DNA of 64,000 nucleotides from Eublepharis macularius (taxonomy: Eukaryota > Chordata > Lepidosauria > Squamata > Eublepharidae): NCBI RefSeq assembly GCF_028583425.1, contig NC_072793.1, positions 66,469,028 to 66,533,027 of the forward strand, in the 5' to 3' direction. The position numbers were made by a program, and so were the translations under genes. Below, piece by piece: positions 56,104-64,000 of the stretch. Each line of letters starts with the position of its first letter. Within the stretch, counting starts at the first letter, position 1. The notes below the pieces were generated by a model that saw only the letters and a list, made by a program, of their open reading frames with translations, was not told where the DNA came from and did not search any database.

Positions 56104-56997
56104 GTCCTAAAAATTACTATAAAATATAAAAATGTTCCCATTGCTCTTTACAGGAATGTAACTATTTATATATTTCACAGATGTATATTCTGAGTTCATC
56201 TATAAACAACTGTCAGAGAGGATGGAGACATGAGTGAGATTCTTTGATCAGAACGGTAAAGACAGTATGATAAGAGCAACATTGTCCATTTTTCTGTCCC
56301 ATTATAGTATCTTGTCAGGTTTGGCAGGTTTTTAGACTGCTTCAAAAACTTGTCCAAGCTATTTGACAAAGAACAATAGGAGAACAAAGGACATGTATGT
56401 GTGTGTCATAGGCAATGGCAGCTATGACACAGAACATTCAAGAGTTCTAAAACCTATTGTCTATCTTTAGCATCAATGATCCTGTAACAGAACTGAGCTG
56501 TTTGTGGAGTAGTTCAAATATTTCCTTTTCCCTATATGGCAGCCTATAAAAAGCATTTTGTATTACTAGTGACTACAGTGCAGAGTTATTGACAATGGCA
56601 GAAAAAGCAGGTAACCTTTCCACTCCCCAAAGCAATATTTCATCCTGGATTATATGCTGTATCTAGCCAGTAACTGCAGTTATTTAACCATTCAATATTC
56701 TTTAGCAAACATGACCATCTTTTGCCTTGCCTGTTTATGTGTTTCCCAGAGGTTTTAAAAAGAAGTAAATTCACTGTAGCAAAAGTAGCATAAATAAGCT
56801 GTCTTTACCTGAGGAAGTTATGTTTGTGTGTATAAGGAAGGATGATTAAGGAAGTAAGGAAAAATAAACTCCCTTTCCAGTGAGATTGATAGCAAAGCTC
56901 ATATGAAATTGTATAGGAAAATTGTCTAGTGCCTGGATTAGAAGCTACCTTAAAACTCTAATGTTAGAATTAAATGCTAACATTCAAATGTTATTTG
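56104..56997. other. No recognised feature
   Basis: Unassigned AT-rich stretch. Confidence 0.3.
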
Positions 56998-57222
56998 TTT
57001 GTTTATTTAGAACATTTTTTATCTTACCCTTCCTCCAAGATGCTCAGGGTGAAATACATCATCCTTTCTTACTCTATTTTACCCTCATATCAACACTGTA
57101 AGATACATTAGGTTGAGAGAGAGTGACTGGTCCAAGGTCACCCACTGAGCTTCATGGCATAGTGGGGATTTGAATCTGGATGCCCCATATCCTAGTCCAA
57201 CACTTTATAACATGGCAACTTG
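56998..57222 (-). mobile_element. Third-family tRNA-derived SINE, minus strand
   Basis: The plus strand reads TTTGTTTATTTAGAACATTT (tail), CCAAGATGCTCAGGGTGAAA, GAGAGAGTGACTGGTCCAAG, GTCACCCACTGAGCTTCATG and GGGGATTTGAATCTGGATGC. Inverted, this is a tRNA-like head with box B (GGATTTGAATC region), a conserved body and a TAAATAAA-type tail. I recognise this SINE as widespread in squamates. Confidence 0.78.
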
Positions 57223-57289
57223 AATCATCAATATATCTAACTAGAAACAAAGCCCGTTGTGGGAAAAAATACAATGGGCTCTAGAAAGG

Positions 57290-59035
57290 GGAGAGCGGTC
57301 AGGCAGGCATTCCCTCCTCCTCCATCACTGATCCTGGCCACTGAAGGAGTGGGGTGGGCATTGCCACCTGTTCCACACCTGATCTCAACAACATGAAGGG
57401 GTGGTGGGCATTGCTACCTGCTGCATGTCTGATGCAGGCGGGGTAAAGGGGGGCAGGCATTGCCACCTGCTCCACTCCTGATCCTAGCTGGGTGAAGAGA
57501 AAATGGGCATTGCCTTCTGCTCTGTGCCTGATTACGGCCTGGGGAAAGGGGTGGGTGGGCATTATCACCTGTTCCTTGCTGGGTGAAGGGAGGAGTGAGC
57601 ACTATCTTCTGCTCCTCACCTGATCCCAACAGGTGAAGGCAGATGGTGGGCTTTGCTACATGCTCCACTCCTGATCCTAACTGGTTGAAGGGGGTGCGGG
57701 CATTGCCATCTTCTCTGCTCCTGATTCCTGCAGGTTAAAGGGGGGCAGAGATTGATGCCTCCTTGGCTCCTGATTCCAACAGGGTGAAGATGGGGTGGGC
57801 AATGCTGCCCGCTCAGTGCTTTATTCCAGTAGGTTGAAGGAAGCAGGCATTTCCACCTGCTCCACTTCTTGTCCTGGCTGAGTGAATGGAAGAAGGGAAT
57901 TGCCTCCTGCTCTGTGCCTGATCCCACCCAGGTGAAGGCACTGGGTGGGCACTGGCACCTGCTCCACTCCTGATCCCAGCTGGGTGAACGGGGTGGGCAT
58001 TGCCATCTGCTCTACTCCTAATACCAGCTGGGTTAAGGAAGGGGGAGGCATTGCCACTTGCTCTTCTCCTAATACCAGCTGGCTTAAGGTGTGTGTGGGG
58101 GTGGGAATTGCCACCTTCCCCACTCCTAATACCAGATATTTGAAGGGGGACAGGCATTGCCACCTGCTCCACTCCTATTACTGGATTTGTTAAGGCGGGA
58201 GGTGGGCATTGCCACCTGCTCCTCTCCTAATACCATCTGGGTTAAGGTGGAGAGTGGGTATATCTACCTGCTCTACTACTGATCCCAGCTGCATGAAGGG
58301 GAACATTGCCACCTTCTCTGCTCTTAATATCAGCTGGGTTAAGGTGGGGGCCAGCACTGCCACCTGCTCCGCTCCTAATAACAGCTGGTTAAGGCAGAGA
58401 GTGGGCATTGCCACCTACTCCACTCCTGATCCCAGCTAGGTTAAAGGGGGTGGGCATTGCCACCTGCTCCTCTCTGAATACCAGCTGGGTTAAGGTGGGA
58501 GTGGGCATTGCTGCCTGCTCTGCTCCCAATACCGGCTGGGTAAAGGTGGAGAGTGGGCATATTTACCTGCTCTGCTCCTGATCCCAGCTGCGTGAAGGGG
58601 GGCATTGTCACCTTCTCCGCTCCTAATATCAGCTAGGTTAAGGTGGGGGGCCAGCACTGCCACCTGCTCTGCTCCTAATAACAGCTGGGTTAAGGCAGAA
58701 AGTGGGCATTGCCAGCTGCTCTGCTTCTGATCCCAGCTGATTGAAAGGGGGCGGGTATTGCCACCTGCTCTGCTGGGTTAACATAGGGGGCGAGCATTGC
58801 TACCTGCTCTGCTCCCAATACCAGCTGGTTTAAGACGGGGGCGGGTATTGCCACCTGCTCCACTCCTAATACCAACTGGATTAAGGCAGGGGGAAGGCAT
58901 TGCTACCTGCTCTGCTCCTAATACCAGCTGCTTGAAGGGGGTGGGCATTGCTACCTGCTCCGCATCTAATACCAGCTGGGTTAAGTCGCAGGGAGCACAT
59001 TGTCACCTGCTCCGCTCTAGTTCCCTGCCTGGGCT
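57290..59035 (+). repeat. Minisatellite, period about 50 bp, over 30 degenerate units
   Basis: The unit is GGGCATTGCCACCTGCTCC, then a CACTCCT(G/A)AT or similar block, CCCAGCTGGGT and a (T/G)AAGG plus G-run. Lengths range from about 46 to 60 bp and units diverge strongly. The array covers about 1.75 kb. Several frames stay open because the units lack stops; the minus-strand reading gives repeats like PAGIRSGAGGNAHP, but unit lengths that are not multiples of three break the frame often. I do not consider it coding. Confidence 0.85.
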
Positions 59036-60253
59036 TCCCACCATGGCATGTTTTCTGGAGCAATATGGTGAACTACCTGAGCTTTCCTCTGCAGCAGCAC
59101 CCTCTGGTGGTGCACCAGGGTATAAAGTGAGTTGTCTGAAATACGCTTACTCAATTATATAGTAAGATTCTCAGCATGGCCTCATCATTTGATACTTAAA
59201 TCTGGAGACTCAGCCATGAACAAACAAGATAGATCTTTCTACAAAATCAAGAAAAGCCCAATGTTAGAAGAAAAATTTGAAATCTTAAAAAAGATTTTAG
59301 CAGTGTCTATGACTTTAAGAAACAAATGCCCCCTTCATTGTGGGGTTGCTAGGCAACAACAGCAATATTGGCTGCCTTTAAGCCTTGGTTTCTGTCAGTA
59401 AAAGGTGTGTGTGTGGGGGGGGGGTAAGCCTGTTTTGGCCATTGAGGGAAAATTCATGAGGCCAGACCTTCCTACAAGTTTTTATTTAATTTCATTTTTG
59501 GGCTTCTAGCTCGCCCTCCCTGCAAGCAGATTTTCCCATCATTTTCTGTTTCTTTATGCTGTTTCCCCCATTAATTTTGTGCCATTTTAAACATTATATT
59601 TGCATTAATTGCATATAAATTATGTATATTATATTCATTCATTCCCCAAAATTGTATGCTGCCTCTCCAGGGAAGCATACAAGGGAAGGTGACTTACAAA
59701 ATAAATCATTGTAAAACATAGAACATTAAAAGTTGCTAATTAAAACTCAGCTTTTTTTAAAAAAAATCAACCAGAGCATAAACCATACATAACTGAGCAG
59801 TTTAAGATAAATAGTTTTTTCAGACTAAAAACACGATATTAAATGGTATTAAAAGATCAGACTTTTAACTGAAAGTTTGGGCAAACAGAAATGTTTTAGC
59901 CAGACACCTAAGAAAAGAAATGCAGATACCAAGTAAGCTTCAAGGGGAAGGGGATGGTACTACTACGGGAAAAGCCCCCTCTTTGCTTTCTACTCATCTC
60001 TCCTCTCAGTGCAGGAGTACAGAAAGCAAGGCTTGTGAGGCAAATCTTAACTGATGGGATGAACAATATGGCTGGAGATGATCCTTCAAGTAAAAATGGT
60101 AAAAAACAAAAAAAGGAACACTAGCAATAAAAATGAGCACAGTAGGAAAAATGAATTGCATGACAACAGAAAGACTACTAAACTAAAGACTACAACAGAA
60201 AGGAACTAAAAAGGGCAAGTGCAGCATACATTCCTTCCAATGTTGGTCTGCTT
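59036..60253. other. No recognised gene
   Basis: Includes a LINE-like minus-strand tail near 59640-59780 (AAATTGTATGCTGCCTCTCC). The rest is unassigned. Confidence 0.3.
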
Positions 60254-60983
60254 TAGGGGTATATATTTGGGTATACACAAGCCAAAACCAAACCTAAAAT
60301 TAACTGTTTTGGGTCAGCTCAGGGATATTCAAAATAACCACAAACACTTCTAAAGTTCCAGAGTAAAAGAGTGGCCATATAATTTCTAATTGGCCTCTCT
60401 GCTTCCAATTGGGAAATAATACCTGCACTATTTCTTATGGATAGACTTGGCTTACCATCCACAGGAGATTCCAATGGGGCAACCAAGTCTTACAGAAATG
60501 CAGAAGCCCACCCACTGGCCTGCCTATCATTTCCTTGCTGTGGAGGTGGGCTCTGCCTCTTCTGACACCAGTGGCAGAGAGAAAAGGATGATGCCACCAT
60601 GTCAAGTATGAGGTCAGGTTGGTCCTTTCCCTTTTAAAAAGTAAAAGGCCGTGGAGAGGAGGAATCAAGTCTACCTGACTGTGAGCTGATAATCAGCATC
60701 TCTTTAAATTTTAAAGAAATGTTACATTCTATGGCGGTAAAATTTAAAGGGCAAATAGATGTTTCCCTGGGGCCAATTTCCTCTCTTTCCCTCCTTCCCT
60801 CCTCACTACTGCTGCCTAGGGGGAGGAATAATAATGGTCAGAACAAAATTCTGGATCAACCCCACCGGAATCCTGAAATTATACAGGCAATCTGGAAAAT
60901 CTGTGATTACAGTATTGGTGCCCTCCTCAAAATCTGGATCAGAAATTAATACCAGGAGATGGGGGGCAGAGTGCACACTTCTA
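60254..60983. mobile_element. hAT-type element, TAGGGGTGTGCA-like family, 730 bp
   Basis: Left end TAGGGGTATATATTTGGGTA and right end GTGCACACTTCTA are imperfect inverted repeats. Flanking 8-mers GTCTGCTT and ATCTGCAT match at 6 of 8. The copy is older than the TAGAGATGGGCA elements. No transposase frame. Confidence 0.55.
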
Positions 60984-61230
60984 ATCTGCATGCCCATATG
61001 ACTCCGACAATTTAGAGGGTCCCAAATGAACATTACAGTGATAATTCTTATCCAGATTCACATCTGTACTGGCAATGACTATGCATATGAAATCTGTGTA
61101 AATCTCCCTTGCTAGATCCAAGCCCAGATTAAAATGACCTGTGTTACAACTCAATATGGAAAATGCTGGGCAGACATTCAGTGGCCATAATTCAGCTAAA
61201 GTTGTGTCTGAAGTAAACACATGTCTAGAC

Positions 61231-61520
61231 TAGACATGGGCATGAACAGCATTACGAATGGGAAAAAACCATGAACAGCCCATTTGTCTGTTCGCAAACA
61301 AGCCGTTCGTGAGGCTTCATTCTAAACAAACAAGTGGCGTTGCAAGCCTCGTTCATTGCTTTGGTCAGCCGTTCGTCAAGCCAGACAATCTGGGGCCTTT
61401 CAATCAATTCCCCTGGCGACGGCAGGGACTGAACTCTGGCTGAACTCCTTCTGGCTTTCCTTCTGGCTTTAACCCTTCAAAGTACTTCCAGCAGAGAGTC
61501 CCGTTTTTGCAGCTGTGAAG
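61231..61520. mobile_element. hAT-type element, left part only
   Basis: Begins TAGACATGGGCATGAACAG after GTCTAGAC. It matches the left part of the 36453 element (CAGCATTACGAA, GCAAGCCTCGTTC, AAGCCAGACA, CAATCAATTCCCCTGGC, CTGAACTCC). The right end is missing, so it is 3'-truncated; the right limit given is approximate. Confidence 0.7.
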
Positions 61521-62908
61521 AGAAAATGACAACAAAGGGGAGACCCATGCATCATGCCTTTCCCGGGGTGCAATCTCTCTGAAACTTGGGGGGTCTTCAG
61601 AGGATTTTGTTAAAAACAGAAGAAGCTTTAGGAAAGTCCATAGAATGTGTGTGAGTGTGTGTGTGTGCCTTGTATCAGTAGGGATGATTGCATAGCTTCC
61701 ATTCTTGCAATAACAGACTTTTTGAGCAAGACATGTCAAAGAACACAGCGGTGTTCTTATGTTCTCTAAAGTTTGTGCATTTCTGCATGACTGGGAGAAC
61801 ATTTAAATTACTCAAACACATGGGTTTTTCCTGTGAAATAAACTTTCCCCCTTCAGTAAGGTGCCAATTACATGGTCAGAAACTCCATTTTAGGCCTTAC
61901 ATATGTGGTTGAGTTAGTAAAATGACCTGAATTCCTGAGAGCTGCTGCTAGTCAGTGCAGACAATACTGGGTTAGTTAAATGTTCTCTACCAGTGGCGCA
62001 ACACCATTCAAGGATAAACAGCTTCTGCAAAGTTTGGACATTTCAGTTAAAACTGAACTTCAGTTCTGTGCATTTCTTGAAATATCTTCAGCTGTATCCT
62101 GTCTATGCAGCTCTTTGCCTGTGAGTTAATAGGCTTTTGATGAGACTATTTCAGATCAGTTTGGAGATGTATTATAAATTTTAATTTGTTCTGTTTATTT
62201 AATGAAACATGTTGAGACTAATCCTCATTTTCTAGCAAGTGTTAAAAAAGTTCCATTTAATTAAAATTAATGACCTTCATGCCTATGAAAGATTGCAAGG
62301 CTCAGAGGAGAAGATATTAACACTTTGTTTAAGAGGGAAGTACAAAATGCTAAGCTCAATTAAATGGAGGAAAATCACTACAAAAAGATCATCACTGTTG
62401 AGATAAATGAGAGGTTTCACTTTGGGGGAAATTTGCAATGGGTTCTAGAAGTTTAGAGACAGTTCACAGCAAGGAAAATTTTTTAAAAAATATTTGAGCT
62501 GATGAATTGATTCCAATTCACTTGTTTCAATAACAATGTCACATATCTTACTTCTGTTTTTATGAATTAATTTTGCAAACAAGACAGAAGAAATAAGCTT
62601 TAAAAAGCAATTTAGTCTTCTCCTTTTTAATGGAACAATTTTATACATGATGGAGTTTTAGACGTTAATGACTAAATTATGGAAAAGGCTCTGGCATAAA
62701 ATAATTTGATTAGTGGAACGGTGAAAGAAGCACAGTTGTGTGCTATTGATTATCTTCACTGAGTATTATATAAGCACATACTGCAGTCTTTCTACAGAAA
62801 TTATGATCTATTCAAAAATAGAAATGGAAAATACATACACATACATGGGGCAGGACAAGAGGAAAGAAGGATTAAATCCATCATCTTGTCGAAAATTAGC
62901 ATCCCGAA
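61521..62908. other. No recognised feature
   Basis: Unassigned; very AT-rich from about 62140 to 62860. Confidence 0.3.
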
Positions 62909-63336
62909 TGTCCGGGGTCAGCAGCCCAGCCCCCGGACTTGCTGACAGACAGTGGCAGGAGGCAGCCGGGAGACAGCAGTTCAAACGCTCTGTCTGGCAA
63001 ACAGAGCCAGAACCTGCCTACTCCAGGGGGAAGGGGTAAAAGGCCAAAGCCTCAGAAGGCTGGAGGGAGCAGGGAGAAGCCCATGGGGAAGAGAGGGGGC
63101 TAAGCAGGCTGGAGGAAAAGGGCCAAGGCAAGGGGAATAGGGACACAGCAACAGCCCAAGCAGAGCCCTTACCTTCCAAGGAGGAGAAGCAGCCACTACA
63201 GCCCAGAGCCACACCCTGGCTAGAGGACAGCAGCCTGGCTCAGGAGGTGCTAGGAGCCAAGCCCCTCCAGGTGGAGCTGCCACAGGCATTCTGGGGGAGG
63301 AGATGGGTAGCCCCGCCCAGCATCAATGAGCAGGCA

Positions 63337-63490
63337 GCACAGAAGCTGGCCAGGGCAGCTCCTCGCGAGCAAGGCCAGGCAGGCTCAGCAGCACAGAAGC
63401 CGGCTGGGGCAGCTCCTCGTGAGCAAGGCCAGGCAGGCTCAGCAGCACAGAAGCTGGCTGGGGCAGCTCCTCGTGAGCAAGGCCAAGGAG
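63337..63490 (+). repeat. 54-bp tandem repeat, 2.9 units
   Basis: GCACAGAAGCTGGCCAGGGC begins at 63337, and closely matching starts follow at 63391 and 63445. Each unit contains CAGCTCCTCG(C/T)GAGCAAGGCC. The period is a multiple of three, so the plus frame stays open and repeats an 18-residue unit containing AAPREQGQ. It is inside the candidate LTR. Confidence 0.9.
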
Positions 63491-63650
63491 ACCTCAGCTG
63501 GGGATGGCTCGCATTCAATCCCTCCCTGCCAGCAAGGCAAGGCAGCCAAGAAGGGATTAGTGGTAGGAGGGAAACACCTGAGGGAAGGCACAGCTGGGCC
63601 AAGTCAGGAGAGGGCACAAGCCTAGAAGGAGGGTGGGGCGGGGAAAGGAA

Positions 63651-63662
63651 GCCCTATATAAG
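63651..63662 (+). promoter_or_regulatory. TATA box in candidate LTR
   Basis: CCCTATATAAGG, preceded by GGTGGGGCGGGGAAAGG, an SP1-like GC box 15-30 bp upstream. This layout fits an RNA polymerase II promoter. Confidence 0.5.
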
Positions 63663-64000
63663 GTGGCTAGGAAGAGCTCTGAGGTGGTGGGTGTGAGTGA
63701 GGAGTGATGATGTGGAGTGAGAGCAGTAGGATGCAAGGGTGGAGGCTTGGAGGAGAGTTCTGGAAGGAGGAGATGAAGGAGGACACAGAGGGTAAGCAGG
63801 CCAGGTTGAGCAGGCCAGCGAGTGGACTGAGAGGGAGTCTGGGTGAGGTATACCGCCCCTCCTTCCACAGAGCAGGGTCCTGCAGAGTCCCTGGCCCCCC
63901 TGTGATGTCAGGAGCAGACCGCCCAGTGCCATGCCCAGTGGCAGCCGCGGCAAGCCCTGACACTGAAGACCTCCAGTATAAAGTGAGATTTGGGATAGAT

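Larger units (their letters stand above)
62909..63962 (+). mobile_element. Candidate solo LTR, GC-rich, 1054 bp
   Basis: Begins TGTCCGGGGTCAGC and ends GCAAGCCCTGACA, giving TGTC/GACA inverted ends. The flanking 5-mers CCGAA and CTGAA differ by one C-to-T change at a CpG. A good TATA box, CCCTATATAAGG, lies at 63651-63662 after a GGGGCGGGG box. No primer site follows the right end, so it would be a solo LTR or an element end in isolation. No AATAAA was noticed inside, which weakens the call. Long frames on both strands have no known domain. Confidence 0.4.

Noticed and set aside
57299..59162. Overlapping frames of 60-121 codons
   Set aside because: They are read-through of a degenerate 50-bp minisatellite; unit lengths break the frame and no start or splice context is supported.
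63247..63696. 149-codon plus-strand frame with an AAPREQGQ repeat
   Set aside because: Open because of GC-rich composition and a 54-bp tandem repeat; opposite-strand frames are equally long and no domain is recognised.

Overview
The window looks like intergenic or intronic DNA from a squamate reptile, possibly a gecko-type lizard. The evidence is the mix of repeats: tRNA-derived SINEs with the GTGTAGTGGTTAAGAGC head, L2 and L1 LINE fragments, Penelope-like element (PLE) remnants, several families of short hAT-type elements with 8-bp target duplications, and a Gypsy LTR retrotransposon. The lineage call is from memory of repeat families and is moderate. I found no host protein-coding exon, functional tRNA, rRNA or CRISPR array. 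Nearly all open frames are chance frames or lie inside mobile elements.

Layout. 0-4.2 kb: an LTR-like repeat, a SINE, an L2 3' end and a 1.6-kb hAT element carrying a (GT)36 microsatellite. 4.2-13 kb: mostly unannotated AT-rich sequence with two minus-strand SINEs, one of them split by a 5'-truncated L1 (8188-9909) with a 17-bp target duplication, plus a small hAT element. 13-23 kb: scattered SINE, hAT and L2 pieces and a 44-bp near-perfect hairpin at 18316-18410. 23-25.5 kb: a GC-rich domain made of palindromic repeat units. 27-30 kb: a cluster of hAT-type palindromic elements and an inverted repeat. 31.5-33 kb: a decayed Gypsy integrase. 33.9-34.8 kb: PLE ends, one copy forming an inverted repeat.

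36.4-42.4 kb is the best-defined part: a complete hAT element followed by a full-length Gypsy retrotransposon (37532-42443). It has two 309-bp LTRs, an 18-nt primer site matching tRNA-Ser(GCU), gag, protease, RT, RNase H and integrase, and a polypurine tract. It is inactive: five in-frame stops (four TGA), two frameshifts and no clear gag ATG. LTR divergence of about 2% makes it fairly young.

46-53 kb: SINE, PLE (with a GIY-YIG region) and three L2 fragments. 55-61.5 kb: another complete hAT element, a SINE, a 1.75-kb minisatellite with a period near 50 bp, and two more hAT copies. 62.9-64 kb: a GC-rich candidate solo LTR. The elements do not form a cooperating gene system; the window records successive insertions. 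The most unusual items are the 18.3-kb hairpin, the alternating-orientation GC palindromes and the PLE inverted repeat.
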